64,000 nt of DNA from assembly GCF_021155765.1 (NCBI RefSeq), contig NC_060111.1, forward strand, positions 6,358,481-6,422,480, written 5' to 3'. This DNA comes from Diprion similis (taxonomy: Eukaryota; Arthropoda; Insecta; Hymenoptera; Diprionidae). A model generated the notes under the pieces. The model was not told where the DNA came from, searched no databases, and saw only the letters and a list, made by a program, of their open reading frames with translations. Positions 12,856 to 26,244 of this stretch are shown piece after piece (the first letter of the stretch is position 1; every line of letters starts with the position of its first letter). Both the position numbers and the translations under genes were made by a program.

Positions 12856-15830
12856 TGATACGGTTTGATGGGTTCCCGATTCTAGATATTCTCGTTATAA
12901 CTTACGAAACCGAAATTGGATTAATTTGCAATTGCAGTGTAAAGTTTTTAAAAAACGGGTCGATTCCGCGGTTGAGATTCTTTCTGACGATCTTATGCCG
13001 AAAAAATCACAGCTGCAAGTCCTCTGAATAATCCTTGAATGCCGTTTACAGTTTTTTTTTACAGTGATTTAGCGATTGAGTCTCGCGGAAAGTTTAACTT
13101 GAGGGATCTGTTGCCGATCAATTTTCATTCAGCAAACTTGGTTTCATCGTTTTTTAACGCTTTAAGGAGCTAACAAAATTAAGGGATTTGTTAACGATCA
13201 ATTTCCATTCAGCAAAATTGTTTTCGTCGTTCTTTGACGGATTAAGAAATTGTAAAAATTTCGCCACAACTCGATCAACCTAATTGTGAAAATATTACCC
13301 CAAATTGTATGGATATTGTAAAATTCTTCTACCTTCCCTGCTTTATTCCACCAAGAAAAAGGGGGGGAAAGAGACGAAATGATTATCTATATTGGGGAAA
13401 ACTCCTTTCGGTTATTCCTTGACGCAAATTCCTTTCGTGTATACTTGTATTATTCTCTTGTGGGTAACTTGAGTTTCTCACTTATTGATCAAGCAACCCG
13501 CATTAGGGAAATAATGGAAAATTCTAGCCAAAGAAGTTTTCGACGAATCAATCCGTTGTGATATAAAATTATTTGTGTACTTCTGACAACTGCCTGTTAA
13601 TTTGTGAGTTTTTGTTTTGCAGTCATTGTAGAGTCATTTGAAATTTTTTGTTTTTTCTTCGCTTGCGCTTTCCTTCTTGCGTCCCCTTAAATATTCCAAA
13701 ATTCATTTGGTATTTATTCAATTTTTATATCCTTAATTCAGGAAGATTATTTTGGAAGTAAGATAACAGAAAATACGGAAATTAAAAAAGCTCACATATC
13801 AATGCTTAGTCTTAGATAGCATTAAAATTTTTATAAAACCAGTAGATTTGTTCGATTTCACGTAACGATTAGCTATTTTATAAAAAAAAAAAACTATTCT
13901 CTAAAAATCTACTGACTGTAAAACGGATGTTTTATTTTTTATTCTTCTTTTTTTGTTTTTCTTTACTGGCAGGCAATCCAATATTTCCTGTTATTTATAT
14001 TATATAAACGTTAATATTGTTGCGATGTCGTAAAATTGAATAAAATATCAACGACGCCGTCAAGATGAAAAAAAAAGAAATTTTTTCACCAAATTCGTAG
14101 AAAATAAGTCTTTTCAATAAAATGAAACATCGTATCGTGAATTCAAACGAATCTTATACAGATTAAAAAAAATTTCAAAACGATCTCAAACCAATAAACG
14201 AATCTTAGCTTTTCTTTAGCATTCCAGTATCTTTTATTTTTTCACTTCTTATAAAATCCTGTACTTGGAATCATTAAATAAGATTTTCTAATTTTTTTGA
14301 CTAGCATTTATTGCTTGGTTTTTTCAAACATTCAGGTTTTTATTTGGCCAATCGAACGTCTTCCCAAGGTTATTCCAAGCGCTTTCAAATTTCTGCTGAT
14401 TATTATCGAAAACTCGAAGCTTACGCAATCCTCGATCCTGCCTTCGATTAAAATTCAAACGGAACTTGAGAAAAATCTCGATCAAACTCAAACAAATTCA
14501 AACTCGATCGCCTCGATTTTAGGGGATTAAATTAAGGGTATTCAGTTTTCACATTTCTCAAAATACAAATCCGTACAAAATCTGTCCCATAGCATAGAAA
14601 TGTTGAGATTCCACTTTGACGATTTCTGATCCCACAGATTCGTCTGATTCATACTTATTGTTAAAGAAGAAAAGCAAACGTCATACGTGCAGCTTTATCT
14701 CAACTCTCGCTTCTGTGATTTTGTGAAAATGCGGGAGCGCCGAAGTGAATCGTGCGGAAAAGTTTAACGATAAATATTCCCGACTTTCTCCTCACTTCAC
14801 CGATCATCGCGTTATATGACGAAGCACCTTGGATTTAACAGCTTTTTATTTCCCTCTATCAAGAAGCTCAGAAAAAGCTTAGGCACGTGAGAACGACGGT
14901 CAATTCAATTCACTTCTCGCTAACTGATCTTGCCTCGTTATTTGCGAATTCGAAATAATTTAACCAGACGCGAAGTTTTTAGGTCTTTAGGTTAACGTAG
15001 CTAGTATTCTAATAATTTGTTGTATTGATTTATTTTCTTTTTCTTCTTCTTCTTCTTCTTTTTACGGTTAAAAGTGAAGATTCGTTAACTTTTAGCTGCA
15101 ACAAAAAAAAAAAAAAAAAAAAGAAAAAAAAATCTAGCACGATTTACAATTTAAGTTTTAATTTTCCATTTTCGTCACTCGTACTATAAAATACACTTTC
15201 GTTGTAATTATTATAAAATTCATTTAAAGGCTTTGTTTAGCTGGAAAAAAAAAATTAGCAGACAACTATAATCGGTCTAAATACTTACTTGTTAAAAAAA
15301 ATTCAATTTTCTGCGATTTCAACGAAATAATTCGAAACACTATTTGTATAACGATTAAAAATTTTACAAAAATTTTCTCAATCACAATTTATAACGTTGG
15401 AATATTTTTCAGTGTAGTTTACGCGGTTTTCGTGACCCAGAGGCATTAATAATAATAATAATGAAATTCGTTGGGTGGCGACTGGCAGCCTCAAGCCTAT
15501 TAGCAGTGGTCTATTAACGAATGCAAATTCGTGTCGTCACACACAAAAGCTTGTCAAGCCGCAGAATTGGTAGTCGCACGCCAGCCTTCTTTCATTCGTA
15601 ATAACGTTTTAATGCAATTTCGACACCATGTGACCCTTTCAGGCAAAAACTATGCGCTCAGCGCAGAACCGAGTAATTACCGAGTAACATCAACACCCTA
15701 TTGTTCGAATTTCGATCTTCTGTCCTTTGTCACGGATTCTCAATTTTATCAGGCCCTGTAATTCCATCAAATTTCGGCTCATGAATGCCCAATTTTTTTT
15801 GCTCAAATCATTCTCTTATATACATGTATA
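12677..15830. other. Gene-free AT-rich stretch
   Basis: Contains a (TA)n run at about 12821-12850, the 80 bp two-copy repeat at 13101, a TTC/CTT run near 15045 and A-rich tracts. No gene, RNA gene or domain was recognised. Confidence 0.55.
13101..13260 (+). repeat. Two-copy tandem duplication, 80 bp period
   Basis: Two diverged 80 bp units begin at 13101 (GAGGGATCTGTTGCCGATCA) and 13181 (AAGGGATTTGTTAACGATCA) and share a block ending in ATTCAGCAAA and a CGTCGTT-type tract. No function is evident. Confidence 0.75.
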
Positions 15831-16393
15831 AAAATGTTAGTTTTTGATGTTTTAAGAGCTCACTCCTTGGACAGTTAAAAAAAAAAATTTTAAGAGGTCG
15901 CTCCACATTTTTTAAAACGTCAGAAATTGTCAAAAATCGACTTTTTTCAATTTTTTTTCTCGTTACGGTATAATTTTATAGAAAAAAATAAATTTCCGAA
16001 AGTTTCAGTTCAAAATTTGAATTCTGAAAGGTCGGTCATAATTTTTTTTCCAATTTTTTGGTTTATTTCTTTAGATCTTTTCCAGCGACCTTTTAATATT
16101 CATATTAAAATTTCATAATTTTTTTTTCTTATAATTAGTAAGAAAGAATCGATAACAATAAACCACGACATAAATTAAAAATCAAACAAAGTACTAAAAA
16201 TATCATTTTTTTATTTTATTTTTTGACGATTTTTGACATTTTTTTAAATTTGGAGTGAACTCTTAAATTTTTTTTTTTTTTTTTTTTGAGCTGTCCTTTG
16301 GAGTGGGCTCTTAAAACATCAAAAACTAACATTTTGTCACACGGGACTCAAAAAAAAAAAAAAAAATAGTCGGTTTTTTTGCCCCACCCCAAT
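15831..16393 (+). mobile_element. Palindromic MITE, family 1, copy 4 (5' truncated)
   Basis: Same interior and orientation as copies 1 and 3, but the outer left terminus (about 50-60 bp) is missing, so homology begins within the left arm at AAAATGTTAGTTTTTGATG. The right end survives with mutations (GCCCCACCCCAAT for GCGCCACCCTAAT). This is the most degraded of the four copies. Confidence 0.85.
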
Positions 16394-17903
16394 ACACGTA
16401 ATTTCAATTAGATAAATAAAAAAAAAATCAACAACCTCATGATACTTTTCAATCACTTTTTGTTCAAAATACTCTACCATCAAACTTCCGGTATCGATGG
16501 ATAAATTTCAAAGGAAATTTAAGACCTGCAGAATTGATTTAATTTCGTCCAAACAACTCGTAATTGAATCTGACTTCGATAAATGAACTTTCCGTCACTT
16601 TTTTTTTTTTTTTTTTTTTCCTCACACACGCATTATTTCCCTTTTACGAGAACGTTTCTATTTTCAGCCCCGACTAAAAGTGTATAAATCAATTAAAAAA
16701 ATATCAAACGTGCCTAACAAAAACACCTTTATTTGTGTAAAAACTCTAAAAGCATACGAAAATAATTGATTTTCAGTATAAAAAAAAAAAAAAAAAAAAA
16801 GGATTCGTTTTAGTCAAGATTTTAGAGAATAATTGTGAAATTCGAAAAATATTTTCCAAAATACTATCAGTTTAAAGTTCGCTTCGTTATTGTAACATGG
16901 TTTAAAAAAAAAAAGAAACACGTTTTATTATTTCGCAATTTGCGACTTGTTCGACATTCTATGAACCGTAAATACAGGATCAACAGACTTAGAATTTGTA
17001 AATTAAATTACGTTCTGTTATCCTGAATAGCAAGAAAATTGTGATTTCTATTTCGACTATTCGTCTATTAGCTGTACTAAAAAAAATTATCCTCACAGAA
17101 TTTCAGGTTCTTCCTAGTCTTGCCCACCGCGAAATACCGACTTGATTTATTTTACGAACTAGAGTCGAACCGGGCAGATATTACTTTTTACCAGAAATGA
17201 AATTAAGACCGATTTTCCTCACCAGTCACCTCTCTCTCTCGCTCTCTCTCTCCCTTCCCCTTCCTCTGCAAACATTTTCCAAACGAAGAAATATGGCCTC
17301 TAATCTTCTCGCCTGACGCCTGATGTTTACTTTTCCGTTTACGTGCTCGCGTGCTTGTCCATTCGTAGGAATGGCGTGTAACCGACAAATGGCGGAACGT
17401 CGTAACTCAGGCTTTTCCTTGTCCAGGTGATGAAACAGCCGGAGCTTGCAATTTTGTGACAAATTTTCTACGTCAGGATTTGCAAAAGTATATTCGGCTC
17501 TTGCACCTACAAAGAGTGATTCCGCTGAAATTACGATAATATCGAGTTTTTACTTTTGGAAATTACTAAAAAAAAGATGAGATAAAAAATTCTTGCCAAC
17601 AAAATTTAGATTACGGGCAGTACGTGGCCTGAAATTGTATATTACGCGCCTAGGGGGGAAAGTAGGCTATTCCAAACTGCGTGCAAGATTCACACCCGAG
17701 CCGAAAGTGAGGAATTTTTTCTGCCCACCCCCAAATCAACTTCAAATAATTCTAAAACAATTGCTTAATTTCTTCACATTTCTACCTTAACTCTGGGATA
17801 GTCTGCTTTGTGATCGAAGTTTCTTATCGGAATAACATGGGAAAAACTTATTTCCTCGGCATATATTTTGTTGCAAGAGTAATAATATTGAAAATAATCT
17901 GTA

Positions 17904-18110
17904 ACTGCGAGGTTTTAGTGGGCGTTAGTGCTAATATTTGTAAAAAAAATTTACGTCACGATACCGGCAAATCTAGACGAATTGCACTTCCTCTAAGTGC
18001 TAAAAAAAAGTCAGATTTCGAAGGTGTGCAATTCGTCGAGATTGCGTGGTATGATTATGGGAATTTTTTCCCATACAGTAGCACACCAATGCCGACTAAA
18101 ACCTCGCAGT
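17904..18110. mobile_element. Foldback MITE, family 2 (TA-flanked)
   Basis: A ~207 bp palindromic element with ends ACTGCGAGGTTTTAGT and its reverse complement, flanked by TA on both sides as expected for a TA target duplication. Pairing continues inward through diverged arms and rises again near the centre (GACGAATTGCAC on both arms), so the whole element can fold into one long imperfect hairpin. It has no coding capacity. Only this copy was noticed in the window. Confidence 0.8.
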
Positions 18111-18328
18111 TAAAAATTTTTTTTTTCAACATTATTACTTTTACAATAAAATATATACAGAGAAAAAAAGTTTTTTTAATTTTTTTTTTTTTTTTTTTTT
18201 TTCTCAAAGTTGCACAAGTACTTGCAATAAAAAATTAAAAATACTACCGAAGAACTGTTTTGTCTTAGCTGCATAGTTATATTTATCGCTTGAATTCGGG
18301 AAAAGTTGGAAAGAAAAAATGGGAAAAA

Positions 18329-18585
18329 ATGGCCCTTACAACCTCTTCTAAATATCCTCTTAAATTTGTGTTTGCTATCCGGGAATTCGATGAAAATTTT
18401 GTTCCCCGTTTCGGAATTTCAATGTTGACAAAAATCGAAATAGAAAATGAAAAAATAAAAAAAAATAAAAAAAATAAAAAAATGGCACTTACAGCCTCTT
18501 TTAAATATTCTCTTAAATTTGTGTTTATCATCTGGAAATTGGATGAAAAGTTTTCTCACCGTCTCGGAAATTTTCAATTTTGAAA
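18329..18585 (+). repeat. Two-copy direct duplication, ~153 bp period
   Basis: ATGGC(C/A)CTTACA(A/G)CCTCTT begins at 18329 and again at 18482, followed in both units by TAAATAT.CTCTTAAATTTGTGTTT and a diverged tail. The units are separated by an A-rich linker at about 18445-18481. Overlapping short ORFs on both strands are artefacts of the repeat. Confidence 0.8.
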
Positions 18586-19114
18586 CCGCGCGTTTTCTCT
18601 ACGGATTATTCGATCTGGTTACGTTTAATATTAACGTGTACCTACCTACCTACGTAACGCAGCTCGGGAAGTTTGCATAAGCCTGATCCTGCTATCCGTG
18701 GCAACATCTCTGAAACTACCCCGCTTGCCAAATAACTCGACACCTTTTTGCAAGTCCAAAGTTTTCCGTAATTCATATTCCAAGAATGGAACTGTAAGCC
18801 GCGTAGCAGCAAAGCATGCCAGCTACTCGTTTCTACGGATTTCCCAAAATTCTCTACAGCAAATCTTACACCCTCATCCGCTTCGACGATAAACTTTGCT
18901 CGAATAATTTTCCCAAACAATTATTGCACTCGGTGTTTGAGAAAACGGTGGGATTAATCTCAAGATTTAAACATTTTTCGTTATTGCGTGTAAAGTTAGA
19001 CAATTAAGTGACGACAAAATCATCAAAGAAGTATTTGAGGTTTCTTTTGAAAAACTTGGACTACTCGATAAGAAGATATTAGTTCTTCGATTTTTTTTTT
19101 TTTTTTTTCAATTA

Positions 19115-19690
19115 TGAGTTTTTGAGGTCGCTAATTACGAATCTGAAATCAGATTTTGAAAATTCGAGATAACGAATCCAATATGGCGAAAGAAAATTTA
19201 AAAAAAAAAACTGTCCAACTGTTTTTGGAGTCGCTGATTACGAATCTGAAATCAGATTTCGAAAATTCAAGATAACGAATCCAATATGGTGAACGAAAAT
19301 TAGAAAAAAAAACTGTCCAGGTGTTTTGGAATCGCTGAATACCAATCTGAAATCAGATTTTCAAAATTCAAGATAATGAATTCAATATGGTGAACGAAAA
19401 TTAGAAAAAAAACAGTCCAGGTGTTTTGGAGTCGCTGATTACGAATCTGAAATCAGATTTTGAAAATTCAAGATAATGAATTGAATATGGTGAACGAAAA
19501 TTAGAAAAAAAACAGTCCAGGTGTTTTGGAGTCGCTGATTACGAATCTGAAATCAGATTTTGAAAATTCAAGATAATGAATCTAATATGGCGAACGGAAA
19601 TTAAAAAAAACTGTCCAACTGTTTTTGGAGTCGCTGATTACGAATCTGAAATCAGATTTTGAAAATTCGGCAGGGTGAATCCAATAAAGT
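19115..19690 (+). repeat. ~100 bp tandem satellite, about six units
   Basis: Units recur at about 19127, 19231, 19332, 19431, 19531 and 19631. Each carries TCGCTGATTACGAATCTGAA, then ATCAGATTTTGAAAATTC, AAGATAA(C/T)GAAT and CCAATATGG(T/C)GAACG, then an A-rich spacer and CTGTCCA/CAGTCCAG. Middle units are nearly identical while the outer ones are diverged, as in arrays that homogenise by unequal exchange. The unit is homologous, in reverse orientation, to the interior of the MITE at 26245-26872. Confidence 0.9.
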
Positions 19691-20976
19691 TTTTTGACTG
19701 TATTTGATGAAATTTGAAATTTTAGTCCGCCATATTGGATCCGCAAGCTTGTATAATTGAAATTTGATTCAAGATTAGTAATCAGCGATACGAACTATCG
19801 CGTTGTAAAATTTGACTCCGCACAGTAACGCGTGACTCAAAAAGTTATCAAAACCTTGAAGCATCGACTAACAATAAGCCTGCATAGCATTTTGTTCGGA
19901 CGAATTTTTATCCCAGTGAATCCAATTCGTTCTTTCAACGCGGTCTTGAATCAGACAAGAGGATTGGCGAGCTCGTCTGTGCAGAGAGAACGAGGCCAGC
20001 GGCGTGTAATAAGCTGGGCCTCGGGCGTCATTTTGGGGGTTTGCGAATCCTCAATATCGGTGGTATAATCCCTGAGTATACGGACTGAAACCCAAAGGTG
20101 GTGAGTAATTGGCGATCGTGAGGGACACTGTTTTGCTGCAGTATCTTGGCTTAGAACCTTAGCATGTGTTCGTACAACTCGTACAAATTTCCCTCAAATT
20201 CTATGCGCCAAGAAATACTTTTTGTTATTTACAGTCACAGCTTAAATATTATTCACCAGAATTTATATAAAATCAATTTCGTTGAACTGAAAAATATAAT
20301 TCGTAAGTATTACAGTCGTTAATACTTAAATACATTTTCTGCTTATTGAAAGGTTTGATTTTGTTTTGAGGTATTTTTTTTTTTTTTTTTTTTTTTTATC
20401 TTGCGGGGTTTTCTTGTTTCAGTTCTTTTCATGTAAAAACTTGACATCGGTTTATTCTTTCACAATAAACAATAAAATCGTAGCGATAGTTGGAAGAGAA
20501 TATAAGTATCAGTAACGAAAATTAAAAATATTATGGGGAGATCTGTCAATTTTTCATATCCACTTTCGATTATTTGTTTCCCAAAATATTTCAAATAATC
20601 AACGGATTAAATTCAATCAACGAGCTTCTTTGAAATCTCACGCTCGAGGCGTTTCTACGTCGGAGAATACAATAATCATATCAGTTTCAATTCTCCACTC
20701 ATTTACCAACGACGAGGATCGAATATTGATTGAAAAATAAAGAAAAAAAGAAGATGAAAAAAAAAAATCCTTTTTCTCATATATCGTATAGTTATCGATT
20801 ATATTCAGGTATTTATAAATTCTGTAGAGCAGAAATAGAAGAAAGATTAAAGAGATGAAAAGCTACGGTTGCAAAGAGAAAAATAAGGAAAAAATAGAAA
20901 GAAAAGTGTTGAGGTTTCTTTGATAATTCTTTTTCATTTTGTATTTCTTCATTTTTTTATTGTATCCTTATAGATG

Positions 20977-21015
<39 letters not shown>

Positions 21016-22950
21016 ACGATCTATTTATCTTGTTCGTAAAAATAAGCGGGAAAACAAAACCGATACCGATTCTGTTCAACTTTTAATCTCAGTTCGTTGA
21101 TTTTTTTATTCTCTTTCGTTTTGTAATATTTCAGTAATTCTGATTTCTATTACAAAAAGTATTCACACTGTAATAAAATGAAAATGGTATAAAGGAGGGC
21201 GAAGAAAAAGAAACGAATTTGTGTAACCGACCCTGAGGACCCTTAAATTTCGTTTACGTTATATTTCCTCTTCTCTATTTTTGTCTGTCGTATTTTCACC
21301 GGCCGTAACACACATCTGGAATAATTATTAAAACCATGAATATTCATGCAGCTAACTATAGGCTGACTGCCTAATAAAGTAGTGAGAAAGGTGGAGGCGG
21401 GTAGTGGGGTTATATATCTGTAAGGGGTGGAAAGTTGTGGAATATATCTACCTAGCTTAGATACGAAGAGGAAAGGGCACGATTTATAATTTTCTTCATT
21501 GTTCTTCGCTACTTAATTGCACCTTGGATATAATTTTAAGCCAAGAAGTTATCAGCTGTATATTAAATATTTTATAATTATAGCAAAACTTCATTCTCAG
21601 AGACTTCATTTTATTAACAATTTTCATTATCAGTTTCAGTCAGGTATAATTATAATTTCATTTCAATACTATTCTTCTCGTTTCTTCTCTTTATTAACAT
21701 ATATATATATATATATATACTAAATTCTACGTCATTGCATCGTTAACTGCAAAATAATGTCTCAGCTGTTCATAAGAATGTGCGAAATTCGATTACACAA
21801 AAACAAATTAGCAGCTTGTAACGAGTAACGATAATTTTTTCCTTCCCCGATTGCTTCTTTTGTTTTTTATTCTCTCCTTTCTCGCTTTCTTTCTTTTTCT
21901 CTCTTTTCATAATTCTTTCCTTGTTCTACAGCTTGTAATCCAAATCGCGTTCGTGACTGATTCTCATTTCGCGTTCTCCACGCTGTCGAGACGTACATAT
22001 AGTTACAGAGAAAACGAGATTGGCTATATATTTATCTAGGTGGGTGTATGTATGACTGCAAGGAAATATATGGGCAATTACATTTCAATCTGATCACGGG
22101 ATTATAATTTCTTTTTTTTTTTTATGCTCACTCGATTCACCCTCACATTTTGATTCCCCTTTTCAGAAAAACTTTCGTTTCGCGTTTCTATTCGTTATTC
22201 GTTTATTTATTTATTTGTTTATTTTTTTGCCAAGCTCAAATCAAAACCGGCTACAGTATTTTTTTTTTTTTTATTTTTAAATCGATCCTGTAAAATATAT
22301 TTATTACTGAAATATTTTTAGGGTTTCAATATTTCGTACAATTTGTCAAACGTTTTTCAAGCAGTATCGAAGCAATGAAATTAATTAATATTAATGTATA
22401 TTTTTACAAGAGTAGAAATAAAGGTAAAAGTATTTGACGATGTGGCATTATAAAAGAAGAAAAAATGTACCGTTACGTTTTTAATGAAAATTAAGTAAAA
22501 ACAGTCATGAAACGTTTTTGTATATTTATATAAGAGTGATAATGAAGATTGAAGAAAATATTGAGTAACCTGGATATTATCTGGGCCTGGGACAGGACCA
22601 AATGTTTGTGAAATTCGTACGGAATACCCTATATGTGTATAAAATATGATATTGCAATGAAAAGTACACTAGGATTTTAGCTGAAAGAAATTCCGAGGAA
22701 AAATATGGGAATAAACTGGTTCACTAGAGCCTGCATAGCGTAAGGAAATAGCTGTAGGTAAGGCTTACGTATATTATAAGGACCTTGTGAACAGAGGATG
22801 GAAAAGGAGAAGGAGTGAGGGAGAAGAAAATGGTGGATAAAGTGTTGATAAAAATGCGGAGAAATCCAAAAGTATTTTATAAAATTTTTCGAACTTAGAA
22901 AGTCGAATTGCAGAAGAGTAAAAATGTTTACAAAAGGATGAAGTAGGGAA

Positions 22951-23015
22951 AACCAAAATGTAGAATCGTCAGAATCTTATATTCGTATTCACCCCGACGA
23001 TTCTACATTTCGGTT
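22951..23015. repeat. 20 bp stem hairpin with 25-nt loop
   Basis: The left arm 22951-22970 (AACCAAAATGTAGAATCGTC) pairs with 22996-23015 at 19 of 20 positions. Weaker matching flanks (GGATGAA, and CAGAAG.GTA.AAATG further out) suggest a larger decayed foldback of about 190 bp with unequal arms. It is either a MITE relic or a pre-miRNA-like hairpin. Confidence 0.7.
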
Positions 23016-24061
23016 GATTTTTATCGAACACTTTTTTCATCCAATTTCTAAATTCTAAGATCAAATTTCTAGATTTCATTTCTACACTTCTGGAACAAAA
23101 TTAATACCCCCTCCCCCAGTCAACACCATCACGTTTTTGGCAAAAAAAAAAAAAAAAAAAGGTTAAACTTTGAAACGATGTAACTTTGCGTGAATTGGAA
23201 GTAGTACGTCAAAAACCATATTGAAGCTGAAAATCTTGGCTTTAAGCTCCATCTTGCAAATTTATTCTATACGAATTTTCTCTCGAGTAATCTTATCTTT
23301 GAGTTATTTAGGTCAAATGTATAAAGTGAACCTTTGACTTCGAGCGGTGATATTTGATGAACAGAACTTTGTTTCAGATTTAAAAAAAAAAAAAAAAAAA
23401 AAACAATTTTTTATCTTGGTGTTTCCCCTTTAAAATGAAATTTTTAAATTCTGTCTGTGGTTTTTTTTCGTTAAATTTAAATACAGAATTTTGAAAGGAA
23501 ATCTTCATGCTTCGAGATAAGTGAGGTGAGAAAAAATGGTAAAGTTTAAATTTCGATATCCTAATTTTTAAAGATCATATTTGGAAACTTGTCACATCTG
23601 CCAGTGACGTCGAAGATAATTTGTTTTACCAAAAATATCCAGAAAGGCGACATTTATAAGTTCAATCTCATTTTTTGTTTTCCAAATTTCTGTACGATGG
23701 TTTTTTTCACTTGTTACGTGCGTAGGACAAAAAAAAAAATTTCGTCCAATGAATTTTTATTTGCTGCTGAATAACTTGGCGAAAAAAAAACGTAGACAAA
23801 ATTTAGAAAAATCATTCGGAAACGAAAACTTGAAGCTACGAAAACAGTTATTTTGAAATAAGTTCTGTGTATCACGCATGGCCGCGTCAAGTCGAAGGTT
23901 TACTTTTCAAACTTGACGGCAAGTGACTCGAAAGTGAGCTTAGTCGAGAAAAAATACGTCTATACTGAATCTAGACGATAAAGCTTGAAGCCAAGATTTT
24001 TAGCTTTAAGATCATTTTTGATTCAAAGTTAGATTTCTTTTCGGCTAAAACCTAGGGCGGT

Positions 24062-24083
24062 GGGGGGGGGGGGGGGGGGGGGG
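24062..24083 (+). repeat. Poly-G tract (about 22 G)
   Basis: An uninterrupted run of about 22 G, preceded by GCGGT. Runs of this length are unusual in AT-rich DNA and can form G-quadruplex or triplex structures. The true length may differ, because such runs are hard to sequence. Confidence 0.85.
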
Positions 24084-26244
24084 CGTTAATTTTTTCTGCA
24101 AAACTCTCTAAAATGCATATTCACGTCCTTTTGAAAATTTCTCGGCGCAAACGCGATTCTCCTAGTCTCTGATCCTTCCACATTTGCGCACCCCACCCCC
24201 ACCCCTACCCGGAAAGTCGGAAAAACACGGTGTCACCTTTCAGCGCACTTTGCACTCACGGCATTTCGCCACTTAGAGCGAACTAGTCTCGGCTCTTAGT
24301 GCCTACTGTGCAGGGCTGCCGCTAGACCGAAGGACAACGAGCCTTGCGGGTATATTGATTTCTGTTAATTCCCTCCCAGCAAGTCCTGCGGCCGATGGTC
24401 GACTTGCTCCATCTTCCCGCTTTGTTCCCACTGATACCGGTCTCTCGATTTCCACCATCAATCTTGCGGAAACCGGGATTCTCACGGTATTGCGAATTAC
24501 TCATCCCCGATGCAAATAGAATTTACAACCCCCTCCCCCCTCCTTTCCTCGCACCCTGACCCTCTGAAATCGGCTATACGATACTTCCGGCGAACCGGAA
24601 ATAGCCTCCTATTATCGTTAAGCTCTGAAATTATCCACCGACTATGTTTCATTTCCGTTAAACAGGATTCGTCTGTAGACTTAAGTACTTCGGTTTAGTT
24701 CGATATTTAATCAACTGTTTTGTTTGACAATCTGAATTACGTTACGACTTATCGAGTATTGTTGAAATAATTAAATATTTTTTTTTCACCTAAATCTGAA
24801 TAAAAAATAATTAAAGGGAATAAACTACTTTTATCCCTGTGTTATATTATATACAGGACTTTATTCCCGACTCAGTGATCCATCGTTATGAAAACTTTAA
24901 TATTATTGAGAGTTTGTAATAATACAAACGAGAGATGTTGAGTTGAGGATGGAAAAGAAAGAGAGAAAATCTGAGAAATCTATTTTACAGAAATATAACC
25001 GCTATATTTCTTGCTAATTTAGATTTACTGGAAATATGATCTATCGTGTACCGTAAATGCAGAAGAAAAGCGCTACTTTTTTTTTTTTACCATAGATGAG
25101 GAAAAAAAATATATTATACGAATGCATAATTGATTAAAACGTATTATTTGGATTTTAAAAAAATTCGAAGACATCGTTTACGAAATATTTTATTACATGC
25201 ATATAGTGCAAAGGAATTAAAAAAAAAAAACTTTACTCAATAAAATGTAACGAAAATGGATGTCAGCGTGAACTGTACAGATCATTAAAATCCGGCTGTT
25301 TGATTTACTTTCATTAAATATTACGCGATGGTGTAACCGTTTGCCCTTTTCGTCTAATCCCCTAAATATAATCAGTCGTGAACTTTCGGTGGCTAATTTC
25401 TCACTCGTTGAATAGCGTATTTCCCTCATTTTATAAGCTCAAACAAGACCTGAATTAGCTTGCTCCATCCGTATCAAATGTATAATCAGTGGGCGCCGAA
25501 TAACTCTGTTTTACTCCCCACGCTAAAAGGTGAAGACAATTACGAGAGACAGGAAATGCCAATCAGTAAACACGCTGAGAGCTTAAAGTAATTACTTGAA
25601 ATGTTTGAATCCTTTAGTGCTAAGAACAGCGAGGCGTGAGGAGAAAGGTAAAGAAAAAGGATCACCGAAATTGGATTTGAATTTTCTGGAAAGAAGTTTA
25701 ATTTTTCGCCATTACCATTGATCGAACTTTGGACAGTATTTCGAATCGACCGTTAATCAAATTCCATTATTCAAAATCAAGTGGCGTATTAATCTGTGAT
25801 GTTTCAAGTGCCCGCAGTTCACGTCAGCTATACCATAACCTCTACCACTGAAAAGTGGTTACAGCTGTGCCTGACAACCATGCTCTGACAAATAAACCTC
25901 CTCCGCTACCCGCAAACGTGCAAATATTTTGGCAATTCGTCAACGGGAAAGTAATTCAATCATTGCAAATTCAGTACGTCAATTATCGCGATCCAATTTT
26001 CAATGATCAAAGGAACGGTTGTTTTTTCGTACCTTTTTTTTCTCGATTTATCAATGGCACTTCCCGTCTTGGCTCATCGCTTGTTATCTTCTTATCCGTT
26101 TCTAAGCCAGAGGCGTTTCCTTTCTGCTGCAATTTTTCGTGGAAGTGGGAGAAAAAAAAAAAAAAAACTGAAGTGAACTCGGGGTTTTTGAATCTTGTGT
26201 ATCTCACGGTTCATGTTCGTTTAAATTTGACTTCAATTACTCTT

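Larger units (their letters stand above)
16394..19114. other. Gene-free stretch with foldback and duplication
   Basis: Apart from the foldback at 17904 and the duplication at 18329, this stretch holds A/T tracts and a CT-rich run near 17229-17270. An open frame at 17810-18238 runs straight through the foldback and is not taken as a gene. Confidence 0.55.
19691..26244. other. Gene-free stretch
   Basis: Holds a TTA microsatellite at about 20977-21014, a (TA)n run at about 21700-21718, a foldback near 22951, a G-tract at 24062 and a GC-richer block at 24290-24500. The 26 kb left of 27866 should contain or precede the missing 5' part of the janus-A gene, but I could not find that exon here. No other gene was recognised. 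Confidence 0.5.

Noticed and set aside
17810-18238. 142-codon open frame
   Set aside because: It runs through the foldback element at 17904-18110 and a poly-T tract, so it is a chance frame.
19115-19690. Regularly spaced repeats that might be read as a CRISPR-like array
   Set aside because: The units are contiguous ~100 bp tandem copies without unique spacers, in a eukaryotic genome, and are homologous to a transposon interior.
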